DNA of 64,000 bases from Woronichinia sp035285405. GTDB taxonomy: Bacteria > Cyanobacteriota > Cyanobacteriia > Cyanobacteriales > Microcystaceae. A program made the translations under genes and the position numbers. Below the pieces are notes generated by a model, which was given only the letters and a program-made list of their open reading frames with translations, was not told the origin of the DNA and did no database searches. The stretch lies in the NCBI GenBank assembly GCA_035285405.1, contig JAYKJI010000366.1:5989-69988 (forward strand). The letters run 5' to 3'. Below are positions 1-9,172 of the stretch, piece by piece. Position 1 is the first letter of the stretch, and each line of letters starts with the position of its first letter.

Positions 1-51
1 TATCTTCATGGCGAAATTGATTGCGATGAATTATTATGGGTTGGTCAATAA
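1..51 (+). CDS. C-terminal end of an upstream gene (partial)
   Basis: Frame 1 is open from the left edge to a TAA at 49-51 and gives 16 residues ending in ELLWVGQ. The next gene starts 24 nt later on the same strand, so this is probably the tail of the preceding gene of the polysaccharide locus. Too little remains to name a family, and a chance open frame cannot be excluded. Confidence 0.4.
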   Translation, partial: YLHGEIDCDELLWVGQ

Positions 52-75
52 CTTTAGCCAAAAGCGTGTTATCGA

Positions 76-819
76 ATGTTTTACTATCTTAAATCCTATT
101 TTTCTATTAATCGTCTGATTCCGATAAGCTGGGTGAAAAAAGATAAAAGTTCTTGGTTATCTACGAACTTTATTTATCCCTATTATTTTACATCCGCTAG
201 TAAGCATAGCAAAGATATTGAGTTTATTGCCGCTCAAACAAATAAATTGGGGGAACAATCTCTCTGGAAGGGATACGGGGAAGATGATTTTAGCAAGAAA
301 GCTACTCGTATACCTAATAATGTTAGAACTTCAGGTTCTATTGGTAATCTTTATACCTATATCGTTGTAGCTAAAAAACCAGAAATCATTGTAGAATTCG
401 GCACTGCATTTGGAGTATCTGGAATGTTTTTTCTTGCAGGCATTGAACAAAACCAAAAAGGAACATTATTAACCTTTGAACCAAATCTTGCTTGGTCTAA
501 AATTGCAGAAAAAAATCTATCAAGAATAAGTAATAGATTTCAATTAATAAATGATTGTTTTGAATCAAGCATTGACCTTGTTCTCGAGAAGAAACAAGTT
601 TTAGACATTGCGTTTATTGATGCCATTCACACAAGAGAATTTGTTATTCCACAGCTAGAGATCTGTTTATCAAGAAGTAAGTCTGGTACTTTAATCATAA
701 TGGACGATATAAACTTTTCTCAAAATATGTCGGAATGCTGGAATGAAGTATCTCATGATAGTCGCTTTTCTTCCAGTCTCTCTTTTGGCAAGAGAGTTGG
801 TGTTTTAGAGGTTAAGTAG
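76..819 (+). CDS. Class I SAM-dependent methyltransferase
   Basis: This 247-residue protein has a Rossmann-type methyltransferase core. A glycine-containing SAM-binding loop (EFGTAFGVSG, about residues 107-116) is followed by an acidic strand end (LLTFEP, about 131-136) and a DIAFIDAIH stretch near 178-186, a pattern of the Methyltransf_24 type. In-frame stop 55-57 lies just upstream, so ATG 76 is the only good start. It lies 21 nt before a glycosyltransferase in a polysaccharide locus, so it probably methylates a sugar or a sugar-linked group; the substrate is inference. No signal peptide or membrane segment is visible, so it should be cytoplasmic. Confidence 0.75.
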   Translation: MFYYLKSYFSINRLIPISWVKKDKSSWLSTNFIYPYYFTSASKHSKDIEFIAAQTNKLGEQSLWKGYGEDDFSKKATRIPNNVRTSGSIGNLYTYIVVAKKPEIIVEFGTAFGVSGMFFLAGIEQNQKGTLLTFEPNLAWSKIAEKNLSRISNRFQLINDCFESSIDLVLEKKQVLDIAFIDAIHTREFVIPQLEICLSRSKSGTLIIMDDINFSQNMSECWNEVSHDSRFSSSLSFGKRVGVLEVK

Positions 820-840
820 AAACTTTCAGGAGATAAATTT

Positions 841-2070
841 ATGAATTCTTTTCCAAGAGTTCTAGTGGTTCAGTATGACGCAAGACATAGATATGCCATC
901 CCTCGTCTAATGCAGAGAATGGGTTTTCTTTCCAAATTGATTACGGGGCCGCATTCTCAAAGTAGCCTAGGTAAAATTGCGTATCAATTATCCATATTTG
1001 GAATGGAAAAATCTCCTAAAATTAAAAGTCTTTTGAATCGAAAAATTGAAGAAATACCTTTGTCAAAAATACACAGCTTAGATATCTGGTGGCTATGGCA
1101 AGAATTTTTTTTAGAGAAATTAAGAGATGATAATCCAGTTAAATGGCTCTATGAGTTAGACAAGTTTTGCTTCTCAGAGACTAAATCCTTTAATCTTAAA
1201 GAATTTGATATTTGTTACAGCATGAATGCCCAGAATTTGTCTTTGCTTAAAAAGGCCAAATATTTTGGTGTAAAAAATGTTATAGATGTTTTTATAAGCC
1301 CCCTTGCATTACGTCAAATTTACCAAGAAAAGTCTAGTTTGGGGATATCTGCTAATTTATCTGAAGTCGCATTCAGTGATTTTGAGTCTTACTATAAGGA
1401 AGTCTATAAAAGTGCAGATATTCTTCTTTGTCCATCTCAATGGGTAGCAGATGGCGTAATTGCTTTAGATAATCAATTTGAGAGAAAAATTTGTATTTGT
1501 CCTTATGGTTCAAGCCTTCAATTCACAGGTGATAATCGTAAGTCGATTGAGGGGCGAATATTTTGGGCCGGAGGTGACTGGTTTCGCAAAGGACTTCATC
1601 ATTTAGCGGCGGCGGCTGATATTTTAAAGCCTAAATATCCTCAACTCGATTTTCGTATTGCAGGAATAACAGATGCTAATATTCAAAAAATGCCTATATT
1701 TAAGAATTTAAACTTTTTGGGCAAACTTGATGGTATTCAAATGAAGGCAGAATTTAGCACGGCTGATATGTTTGTTTTTCCAACCCTAACAGAAGGTATG
1801 GCTAGTGTCGTGATAGAGGCGATCACCAGTGGATGCCCAGTCATTACAACTAGAGGAGCGGGTGTTGATGCGCTCGAAGATGGGAAGGCGGGATTAATCA
1901 TTGATTCTGTTTCTCCTGACAGTTTATCAAGATCCATTGAGTCTTTATTGCTTGATCGGCCTCGTCTTTTACAGATGAGCGCTGAATGCAAAGAATTAGC
2001 AAAATTATATACCGAAGATGCTTGGGCTTTAAGATTAAAACAGGTTATTAATTTTAGTTGTTGCGGTTGA
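841..2070 (+). CDS. GT4-type glycosyltransferase
   Basis: This 409-residue protein ends in a typical GT-B/GT4 domain. The pattern FWAGGDWFRKGLHHL marks the start of the C-terminal Rossmann half (about residue 240), and EGMASVVIE at about 318-326 is the EX7E donor-binding motif. A strong ribosome binding site (AGGAGA at 828-833, 7 nt before the ATG) fixes the start. It would transfer a sugar from a nucleotide donor to a growing glycan at the cytoplasmic membrane face. Donor and acceptor cannot be read from sequence. It is the first of several GT4 enzymes in the locus. Confidence 0.85.
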   Translation: MNSFPRVLVVQYDARHRYAIPRLMQRMGFLSKLITGPHSQSSLGKIAYQLSIFGMEKSPKIKSLLNRKIEEIPLSKIHSLDIWWLWQEFFLEKLRDDNPVKWLYELDKFCFSETKSFNLKEFDICYSMNAQNLSLLKKAKYFGVKNVIDVFISPLALRQIYQEKSSLGISANLSEVAFSDFESYYKEVYKSADILLCPSQWVADGVIALDNQFERKICICPYGSSLQFTGDNRKSIEGRIFWAGGDWFRKGLHHLAAAADILKPKYPQLDFRIAGITDANIQKMPIFKNLNFLGKLDGIQMKAEFSTADMFVFPTLTEGMASVVIEAITSGCPVITTRGAGVDALEDGKAGLIIDSVSPDSLSRSIESLLLDRPRLLQMSAECKELAKLYTEDAWALRLKQVINFSCCG

Positions 2071-2267
2071 TGCCTTAATTGTGATAAATTAAATACCAAG
2101 AAATCTAATCTAAAGAACAACCTAATTATACTCCCTTATTGCTTTGAAAGGTTTTAAATTTTGTTAGACGAATACCAACAACATTTTTATCACCAAGTAG
2201 ACTAAAATTTATGCCTTTTTATCTATAAATATCAACGCAGAAGTTAACTTTAATAAAGAAGCAATCA

Positions 2268-3539
2268 ATGGCTGACTTTTATCTGTTTATTTTTATTAGT
2301 ATCTGCATTGTAATCATTTATTGGTCGATTATTCGTCTAGAAAGAATTTACCAATTTCCTTTTTTCATGGTGTCGGTTTTTCTCTCATTTGTCTTGCCAC
2401 AGGCAATTGCGATAATTAAAAACCCTGGAACTTTTGTTAGCTCCACATCCCTAGACAGAATGTTATTCTACGTTTGTCTCTGCGTTGCTATGTGTTGGAT
2501 TGGCTATCAATTTCCCCCTAATCATAAATGGTTAGCAAAGTTAAGAATTCCCGTTGATGAAGATAAACTATTTAAAATGGGTATTGTTTTGTTGATAATT
2601 GGTTCTCTTTGTTTGTGGATTATTTCTTATATAGGAGTACAAAAAACTGATCAAGGTATGTGGACAGGTCCAGCTACCATACTAATATTTTTTGCAGGAG
2701 TTCTCAATATTGCTTTGCCACTTTTTCTGCTCCGTACCCTAAAAAATCCCTCTTTGACAAATATAGCTTTAACTTCCATTATTATATTACCTAAACTGCA
2801 AGTAATAATCATATATGGTCGTCGTCAACCTACTATTGCTTTTATCGTAACAGTTGGTTTATGTCTGTTTATTGTTAAAAATTATATTCCCCCTCGAATT
2901 TTATTATTAACTCTTATTCCTATTGCCGCCTATATTATTCCTACTATAGGAAATTTAAGGGGCAAATTCTGGGAATTAGCTATTGCAGGAAACTGGGATG
3001 CTATTCAATCGGTTTCTAAACAAGGCTTAGAAGGAGTAGTCGAAGGCAAAATACTAGAACTACGCAATGCCACTCTGGTTATGGATTATGTCACTCAATT
3101 TGATCAATATGCTTATGGCAGACAACTATGGAATACCTTTATCTTTCAGTATGTACCTGCTCAATTACTTGGAACAGAGTTCAAACAATCTCTTCAATTT
3201 AACAACAACATTGACTTAATGAGTTTTTATGGTTACCAGCCTAATTTTGGCTCTACCATAACAGGTATGGGCGATTCGTTTATCGATTTTGGTTTTTTGG
3301 GATGCCTATTTTTTGCCTTAATGGCTTACTTCTTTAAAACTTTGTGGGTATCCACTGTTCAAGAAAAAAGTATTATTAGCACTTTGCTTTATATCAGTTT
3401 GATAGATTCAGCAATGATCGGCATAACTCATGGTATAGGTAGATTTGTCAATGAATTTATCTTTAAATGTGGGGTTCTATTCTTGGTCTACTACTTTTGT
3501 AAATTTTCTCCAAAAATAAGAAGACCAATGTTAATTTAA
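2268..3539 (+). CDS. Polytopic membrane protein, probable Wzy-like polysaccharide polymerase
   Basis: This 423-residue, very hydrophobic protein has roughly ten membrane segments, the first at residues 3-22. A long hydrophilic loop (about 235-345) contains LRNATLVMDYVTQ and GDSFIDFG stretches. This topology and the position among glycosyltransferases fit an O-antigen polymerase of the Wzy kind, which links repeat units on the outer face of the inner membrane. Wzy proteins share little sequence, so the call rests on topology and context. An O-antigen ligase is the main alternative. The 197-nt gap upstream shows no gene. Confidence 0.6.
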   Translation: MADFYLFIFISICIVIIYWSIIRLERIYQFPFFMVSVFLSFVLPQAIAIIKNPGTFVSSTSLDRMLFYVCLCVAMCWIGYQFPPNHKWLAKLRIPVDEDKLFKMGIVLLIIGSLCLWIISYIGVQKTDQGMWTGPATILIFFAGVLNIALPLFLLRTLKNPSLTNIALTSIIILPKLQVIIIYGRRQPTIAFIVTVGLCLFIVKNYIPPRILLLTLIPIAAYIIPTIGNLRGKFWELAIAGNWDAIQSVSKQGLEGVVEGKILELRNATLVMDYVTQFDQYAYGRQLWNTFIFQYVPAQLLGTEFKQSLQFNNNIDLMSFYGYQPNFGSTITGMGDSFIDFGFLGCLFFALMAYFFKTLWVSTVQEKSIISTLLYISLIDSAMIGITHGIGRFVNEFIFKCGVLFLVYYFCKFSPKIRRPMLI

Positions 3540-3611
3540 GCCAATGCCAATGTGATTGTAAAACAAAAAAAGTACTACTCTTAGAATAAAATGCATTTTT
3601 AAAATAAAACA

Positions 3612-4262
3612 ATGATTAAATACAAACTTAATAATACAGTTTTGGTGGATAGAGTAACTTATCTTCAAGATATATGCCGAAGCAAAAATGTTCTTCACCT
3701 TGGGGCAACCGATGCGCCTGAAACTATTGAAGCTGTTAAAAATAATAGATTATTGCACCTGAAAATTAAAGAAGTCAGCAACTCTTTAGTCGGCTTGGAT
3801 ATTAGTACGGCAATGATTAAATGGTTGTCAAAAAGTCAACAAATTCATAATATCTTACATGGCAATATAGAAAATTCAGAAGATTATCCTCACGACGATT
3901 TTGATGTTATTGTAGCGGGGGAAATTTTTGAACATTTGAGTAATCCAGGAAAAGCTCTTGATGCTATAAGAGTTAATGCAAAACCAATTACTAAACTAGT
4001 TATTACAGTTCCCAATGCTTATTCCTTAAAAGGCTTTATTCGAGCATTGGGAAAACACGAGCTTATCCATCCAGATCACACCTTGCATCATTCTCCTTAT
4101 ACATTAAAGTCTTTATTGGAAAGGCATGGTTTTATAGTAGAAAGTAGTTTTAGCTATGTTAATGGAGGTCAAGGATTAGCGGCAAGTATTGCTAATTTTC
4201 TCTTAAAGTTATTTCCTCAATTAGCTGAAGGAATAGGAGTAGTTTGCAGATTAAAAGTATAA
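3612..4262 (+). CDS. Class I SAM-dependent methyltransferase (Methyltransf_11/23 type)
   Basis: This 216-residue protein has the SAM-binding strand NVLHLGATDAPE (about residues 25-36), an acidic GLDISTAMI segment (about 73-81), and the post-II motif DVIVAGEIFEHLSNPGKAL (about 98-116). A VPNAYSLKGF segment follows, as in many sugar and lipid-linked glycan methyltransferases. The motif I glycines are weak (one G in LGATDA), which lowers certainty about activity. It ends 3 nt before the next glycosyltransferase, so the two are probably co-translated and act on the same glycan. Confidence 0.75.
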   Translation: MIKYKLNNTVLVDRVTYLQDICRSKNVLHLGATDAPETIEAVKNNRLLHLKIKEVSNSLVGLDISTAMIKWLSKSQQIHNILHGNIENSEDYPHDDFDVIVAGEIFEHLSNPGKALDAIRVNAKPITKLVITVPNAYSLKGFIRALGKHELIHPDHTLHHSPYTLKSLLERHGFIVESSFSYVNGGQGLAASIANFLLKLFPQLAEGIGVVCRLKV

Positions 4263-4265
4263 TCC

Positions 4266-5387
4266 ATGAAAATTGTTGCTTTAACCTCTGTTTCTGGGCC
4301 ATATATTTTTGCCCGCTATTCTGCCGTTGCCTCTTCATTGTCTGATGACACACTAACTTTAATTGAAATAGGCAATATATCGGTAACTTATCCATGGCAA
4401 CATCCTGAAAAAAATCCCCCTTATCACAGGATTGTCTTGTCTGATCAGCCTGAAGAATTACAGCCTAAATTGAAAGTATGCCAAAATATATGGGATGCTT
4501 TATCTAAAATCAATCCTGATATTCTCGTAATCGCAGGATATAGTCGTTCATCCATGCTGTCAGCGTTATTTTGGAGTCTTTGGCATCAAAAACCCGCTAT
4601 TCTTTTATCTGATTCAAAAGAAGACGATGAACCTCGCATCTGGTGGAAAGAAGCTATCAAAAGTTGGCTAATTAAAAAATATTCTAGTGCTTTAGTCGCT
4701 GGAGATATTCATAAAAGATACTTAATTAAACTAGGGTTTCCTGAAGATGCTATTTTTGTAGGCTATGACGTAGTTGATAATCAGGTGTTTCATCCCGACA
4801 CCATTAAACATTTATCTAATCCTCTGGATAAGCCTTTCTTCTTAGCTATTAATCGTTTTGTTGAGAAAAAGAATCTACCCTTATTAATCTCGGCTTATGC
4901 TTCTTATCACCAAAAATTTGGTGATAATGCTTTGGATTTAGTTTTATGTGGGGATGGAGAACTGCGATCTCCCTTAGAAAATTTAATCAGTCAATATAAT
5001 TTACAAGATTCTGTTCACTTACCCGGCTTTTTACAACAAGATGAACTGTTACCCTATTTTGCCCATGCCAAATGTTTTATCCATGCCAGTACGACTGAGC
5101 AGTGGGGTTTAGTCGTGAATGAAGCAATGGCCGCAGGTTTACCTGTGATTGTCTCTAATCGCTGTGGTTGCTTTGAAGATTTAGTGATAGAAGGAGTTAA
5201 TGGTTTTGGTTTTAATCCTGAAAATCAACAGGAATTAACCAATTTAATGATCAAAATGTCTTCAGGAGAGGTAAATTTAGAGTTAATGGGACAAGCATCA
5301 TTAAAACATATTCAAAAATATTCCCCTGATTCTTTTGCTCAGGGATTAAAAGGCGCAATTGAGTTTGCTATAAATAAACAACAATGA
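4266..5387 (+). CDS. GT4-type glycosyltransferase
   Basis: This 373-residue GT-B enzyme has the C-terminal half beginning at FFLAINRFVEKKNLPLL (about 194-210), then CGDGELRSPLE and the EX7E motif EQWGLVVNE at about 278-286. The N-terminal acceptor domain carries PAILLSDSKEDDE near residue 117. It directly follows a methyltransferase and would extend or decorate the same polysaccharide. The acceptor is unknown. Its length is typical for the family. Confidence 0.85.
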   Translation: MKIVALTSVSGPYIFARYSAVASSLSDDTLTLIEIGNISVTYPWQHPEKNPPYHRIVLSDQPEELQPKLKVCQNIWDALSKINPDILVIAGYSRSSMLSALFWSLWHQKPAILLSDSKEDDEPRIWWKEAIKSWLIKKYSSALVAGDIHKRYLIKLGFPEDAIFVGYDVVDNQVFHPDTIKHLSNPLDKPFFLAINRFVEKKNLPLLISAYASYHQKFGDNALDLVLCGDGELRSPLENLISQYNLQDSVHLPGFLQQDELLPYFAHAKCFIHASTTEQWGLVVNEAMAAGLPVIVSNRCGCFEDLVIEGVNGFGFNPENQQELTNLMIKMSSGEVNLELMGQASLKHIQKYSPDSFAQGLKGAIEFAINKQQ

Positions 5388-5509
5388 TGCTGGTCTATTC
5401 AATCACATAAATTTGACAAGATTAAAGTTGAGTGCCTACTAAGCACAAACTAATCTTAACGAAACCAACTACTAAAAACGAACTTTCTCTGTGATTTAGA
5501 CTTTTTCAT

Positions 5510-6061
5510 ATGACTTTAACTACTTATTATCAGTGGACAACTCAACACTATCACCAAGCCATTGAAGAGGGACTCTTTGAAGATGAATCAGTAGAATTAC
5601 TGCAAGGCGAAATCGTGATTATGTCACCAGAAAGAGAACCCCATGCCTATTACAATAGCGAAGTAGCTGATTATCTGAGAGACTTACTCGGTAATCAAGC
5701 AAAAATTAGAGATGCTAAACCGATTACCCTTCCTAATAATTCTGAGCCTGAACCTGATATTGCTATTGTTCGGCCTTTAGGAAGAGAATATTTAGAACAT
5801 CATCCTTTTCCAGAAAATATTTTTTGGCTTATTGAGTTTTCTCAAGCAACCCTTAGTAAGGATTTAGGAAGAAAAAAGGATATTTATGCTGAAGCTGGAA
5901 TTATAGAATATTGGGTTGTCGATCTCAAAAATCACCAATTAAGAATTTTTCGAGATTTGTTAAACCAGCAATATACTTCAGAATTGACCCTAAAGGCAGG
6001 AATAATTACCTCTCTTTCTTTTCCCAAAATCTTAATAGAAGTTCAACAAATTATTAACTAA
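5510..6061 (+). CDS. Uma2 family (DUF820) putative endonuclease
   Basis: This 183-residue protein shows the cyanobacterial DUF820/Uma2 pattern: an N-terminal helix pair, VELLQGEIVIMSPE, then EPEPDIAIV (about 82-90), WLIEFSQATLSKDLG (about 108-122) and a KKDIYAEAGIIEYWVVDL block. These match the PD-(D/E)XK fold residues of the family. Its cellular role is unestablished; it is a frequent, mobile accessory gene in cyanobacteria. It sits inside the polysaccharide locus but has no evident link to glycan synthesis. It is one of five Uma2 genes in this window. Confidence 0.85.
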   Translation: MTLTTYYQWTTQHYHQAIEEGLFEDESVELLQGEIVIMSPEREPHAYYNSEVADYLRDLLGNQAKIRDAKPITLPNNSEPEPDIAIVRPLGREYLEHHPFPENIFWLIEFSQATLSKDLGRKKDIYAEAGIIEYWVVDLKNHQLRIFRDLLNQQYTSELTLKAGIITSLSFPKILIEVQQIIN

Positions 6062-6096
6062 TACTTCAAATAATCCAGTAACCAAAATCAAAAACC

Positions 6097-6711
6097 ATGT
6101 CCTACAGTGACTTTAGCCTTGGCTCTGTTAAAAAAGCATTTCAGCTTCAACTCATTGAAAAAATTGATTTATTTAAGGAGACATCAGATTTAAGTCCCAG
6201 CCACTTACTAAATGAAACTATAAAGGAGAATCTTCCTCTAGCCTTAGCGAGTAACACCGAAAAATCACGATCAGAAATGCTCATTACCCCAATTTTAATT
6301 GATCTACGAAGGCAATTTACTAATCGTATTGGTATTTTTTCAGGTATTAATTTTACAGTTGATCCTGCTCAAGGGTTAAACGGTAACTGTGATTTTTTAA
6401 TTAGTTACTCGGAGGAATTATTATTGGTAACTGCACCAATTATCACCTTAGTGGAAGCAAAAAAAGAGGATTTAAATGGAGGTTTAGGGCAATGTATTGC
6501 AGAAATGATTGCAGCTCAGAGATTTAATCAACAAGAAGGCAATGAAATTACTGAAATTTATGGCGTTGTAACCTCTGGAACGGTTTGGAAATTTCTTAAA
6601 TTATCCGAGAATCAAGTTTTCCTTGATTTAACAGAGTATTATTTAGGAGATTTGCCCAAAATATTGGGCATTTTATCCGTAGGAATAGATCGTGCAGAGC
6701 ATAGGTATTAA
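6097..6711 (+). CDS. PD-(D/E)XK nuclease-like protein, paralogue A
   Basis: This 204-residue protein has what looks like a complete PD-(D/E)XK signature: E60 in a helix (RSEML), D99 (GNCDFLIS), E120-A-K122 (LVEAKK) and Q132 (GLGQCIAEM). I do not recognise a characterised member and infer the fold from these residues. Two further copies follow at 7883 and 8530 with the key residues at identical positions. The stop codon lies 4 nt before the next glycosyltransferase. It may be a restriction-type or regulatory nuclease; no function is established. Confidence 0.7.
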   Translation: MSYSDFSLGSVKKAFQLQLIEKIDLFKETSDLSPSHLLNETIKENLPLALASNTEKSRSEMLITPILIDLRRQFTNRIGIFSGINFTVDPAQGLNGNCDFLISYSEELLLVTAPIITLVEAKKEDLNGGLGQCIAEMIAAQRFNQQEGNEITEIYGVVTSGTVWKFLKLSENQVFLDLTEYYLGDLPKILGILSVGIDRAEHRY

Positions 6712-6715
6712 TCTG

Positions 6716-7879
6716 ATGAGAATTTTAATGGTTATTCCTGCATTAGGAAGTGTGTATGGTGGCCCATCTAAAATCGTTCTTGAATTAGCAGAATCCTTGG
6801 GGAAGTTAGATATTGATGTTGATATTGTGGCTACTAATGCCAATGGCTCTACCACTGTGGACTTTCCTCTTAATCAGTGGATCACACAAAACCATTATAG
6901 AGTACAATATTTTTCTTATTGCGACTTCCTAGATTATAAACTTACATGGGCATTGACTCAATGGTTGTTCGTCAACGTCCCTAATTATAGTTTAGTTCAT
7001 ACTCATGCGATTTTTTCATATCCAATTCTAGCTGCTTATTGGATATGTCAAGTCTATAAAATCCCTTATATTGCTACACCACATGGTATGTTAGAACCTT
7101 GGGCTTTAGCCTATAAGAGCTGGAAAAAGGAAGCTTATTTTTCTTTTCTAGAAAAACCCTCTTTACAAAAAGCCAGTGCTATTCAAATGACAGCATCTAG
7201 TGAAGTTAAGCAAATTCACAAACTTAGGCTAAACACTAAACCAATTTTTGTCCCAAATGGGATTCATTGGGAAGATTTTGCCTCCCTTCCTGACCCCAAA
7301 ATTCTTTATCATCAATTTCCAGAGACTCAAAATAAGATATTAATTTTATTTCTAGGCCGTATTGATCCCAAAAAAGGATTAGACTTATTAGCCCCGGCTT
7401 TTGCCCAGGTACATCAAAACTTTTCTGATACTCATCTGATTATTGCTGGTCCTGATAATACAGGCTTTTTACCCAAGGCTGAAAATTATTTCATTGAAGC
7501 GGAGTGTCGGGACTCTGTTACTTTTACAGGTATGCTGACAGGAGAGCTTAAATATGCGGCTTTAGCCGCTGCTCAGATTTATGTAGCTCCTTCGTATTCC
7601 GAGGGTTTCAGTATGTCAGTCCTAGAAGGGATGGCTAGTGGACTTCCTTGTATTATTACTACTGGTTGTAATTTTCCTGAAGCTAAAGCAAACCAAGCTG
7701 CCTTAGAGGTTGAAATTAACAGTCAGGCGATCGCGGATGGTTTACTATGGTGTCTGAATCACCCTGAAGAAGCTAAACAAATGGGAGAAAAAGGCCGCCA
7801 GTTTATTTTTGAAAATTATGCTTGGGATAAGATAGCCCTTGATTTAAAATCAATGTACGAAAATATTTTACTTTCTTAG
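6716..7879 (+). CDS. GT4-type glycosyltransferase
   Basis: This glycosyltransferase begins MRILMVIPALGSVYGGPSK, a classic GT4 N-terminus with a glycine-rich acceptor loop. The frame is open back to 6692, but ATG 6716 starts directly at the conserved strand and lies just past the upstream stop. The C-terminal half has LFLGRIDPKKGLDLL and the EX7E motif EGFSMSVLE at about 296-304. TPHGMLEPWAL is typical of this subgroup. It is bracketed by two near-copies of an unrelated nuclease-like gene. Confidence 0.85.
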   Translation: MRILMVIPALGSVYGGPSKIVLELAESLGKLDIDVDIVATNANGSTTVDFPLNQWITQNHYRVQYFSYCDFLDYKLTWALTQWLFVNVPNYSLVHTHAIFSYPILAAYWICQVYKIPYIATPHGMLEPWALAYKSWKKEAYFSFLEKPSLQKASAIQMTASSEVKQIHKLRLNTKPIFVPNGIHWEDFASLPDPKILYHQFPETQNKILILFLGRIDPKKGLDLLAPAFAQVHQNFSDTHLIIAGPDNTGFLPKAENYFIEAECRDSVTFTGMLTGELKYAALAAAQIYVAPSYSEGFSMSVLEGMASGLPCIITTGCNFPEAKANQAALEVEINSQAIADGLLWCLNHPEEAKQMGEKGRQFIFENYAWDKIALDLKSMYENILLS

Positions 7880-7882
7880 ATT

Positions 7883-8506
7883 ATGTCTTACAGTGATTTT
7901 AGTCTTAGCTCCGTCAAAAAATTTTTTCAACTTAATTTAATTGAAAAAGCTGATTTATTTGCGAATTGCTCAGAATTACAACCTAGCCCGCTCCTCAGCG
8001 AGACCCTTAAAGAAAATCTTCCCTTAGCCTTAGCGAGCAATACAGAAAAATCCCGCTCTGAAATGCTAATTGCACCAATTTTAATTGATTTAAGACGACA
8101 ATGTTTCAATCGTATTGGCATTTTTTCTGGAGTTAACTTTTCTGTTAATCCATCTCAAGGATTAAATGGCAATTGTGATTTTTTAATCAGTTATTCCGAG
8201 AATTTATTACTAATTACGGCTCCCATCATTACCTTAGTGGAAGCCAAAAAAGAAGATCTCAATGGCGGTCTAGGGCAATGTATTGCGGAAATGATCGCCG
8301 CACAGTATTTTAACCAGCGGGAAGAAAATGAAATTAAGGAGACTTATGGTGTGGTTACATCAGGAACTATTTGGAAATTCATGAAATTGATTGATCGTGA
8401 TGTATGGATTGATTTAACTGAATATTATCTGGACAATTTACCCAAAATCTTAGGTATTTTAGCTCAGTCAATACCCAACATTGATTTTGCCCATTCTCCA
8501 AGCTAG
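7883..8506 (+). CDS. PD-(D/E)XK nuclease-like protein, paralogue B
   Basis: This 207-residue protein is very similar to the 6097 product over almost its whole length, and differs mostly around residues 16-40 and at the C-terminus. The putative catalytic set E60, D99, E120-A-K122 and Q132 is fully kept. Start regions of the two genes differ mainly at third codon positions, which points to an older duplication held by selection. It begins 3 nt after the glycosyltransferase stop, so it is likely co-transcribed. Function unknown. Confidence 0.7.
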   Translation: MSYSDFSLSSVKKFFQLNLIEKADLFANCSELQPSPLLSETLKENLPLALASNTEKSRSEMLIAPILIDLRRQCFNRIGIFSGVNFSVNPSQGLNGNCDFLISYSENLLLITAPIITLVEAKKEDLNGGLGQCIAEMIAAQYFNQREENEIKETYGVVTSGTIWKFMKLIDRDVWIDLTEYYLDNLPKILGILAQSIPNIDFAHSPS

Positions 8507-8529
8507 ATATCCAGACTAGAAGTCATCCT

Positions 8530-9132
8530 ATGGCATACAGTCAGTTCACCTTTAGTAAAGTCAAGGAACAGTTTGATCTCACGATCGCGGAAGGTATCCG
8601 CTTTTTTCCTGAGACTATTTCCCCAGTAGCTCCAAGCCAAAAACTGCTGGCAATTTTGGAAGATCTACCCTGGGTGATCGCTGTTGATACGGAAAAAGCT
8701 CGTTCTGAGGTCATTATTAATCCGATATTGTTAGAGCTAAGACGGATACTTAATCAAAAAATTAGTATTTTTTCAGGAGAAGAATTTAGTGTTGATCCTG
8801 GGATGGGACTGACTGGATTTTGTGACTTTTTAGTGAGTAAATCACCAGAACAATTAGCCATAGAAGCCCCTACGATCATCATTGTAGAAGCTAAAAAAGC
8901 AGATTTAAAAGTTGGAATCGGACAATGTATTGCAGAAATGGTGGCAGCACAAAAATTTAATCAGGCCAGCGATCGCCAAATTTCGGCAGTATATGGTTGC
9001 ATCAGCAGTGGAACACAGTGGCGATTTCTCAAACTAGAAGATTCAGTTGCCACCATTGATTTAACGGATTATCCTTTACTTCCTGTAGATATTATTCTTG
9101 GTTTTTTTGTCTGGATGATCAAAGAGGGTTAA
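8530..9132 (+). CDS. PD-(D/E)XK nuclease-like protein, paralogue C
   Basis: This 200-residue protein is a more distant third paralogue. It begins MAYSQFTFSKVKEQF and keeps E60 (RSEVI), D99 (GFCDFLVS), E120-A-K122 (IVEAKK), Q132 (GIGQCIAEM) and the FNQ segment at about 143. That all five residues hold their positions across the three copies argues for a functional active site. It is 23 nt downstream of copy B in the same orientation. Function unknown. Confidence 0.7.
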   Translation: MAYSQFTFSKVKEQFDLTIAEGIRFFPETISPVAPSQKLLAILEDLPWVIAVDTEKARSEVIINPILLELRRILNQKISIFSGEEFSVDPGMGLTGFCDFLVSKSPEQLAIEAPTIIIVEAKKADLKVGIGQCIAEMVAAQKFNQASDRQISAVYGCISSGTQWRFLKLEDSVATIDLTDYPLLPVDIILGFFVWMIKEG

Positions 9133-9172
9133 TTCCCATAACGGACAAAATCATTTTTCATGGAGACATTTA

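Noticed and set aside
1737..2120. 127-residue minus-strand frame inside the glycosyltransferase gene
   Set aside because: It is antisense to a clear GT4 domain and its sequence is not protein-like.
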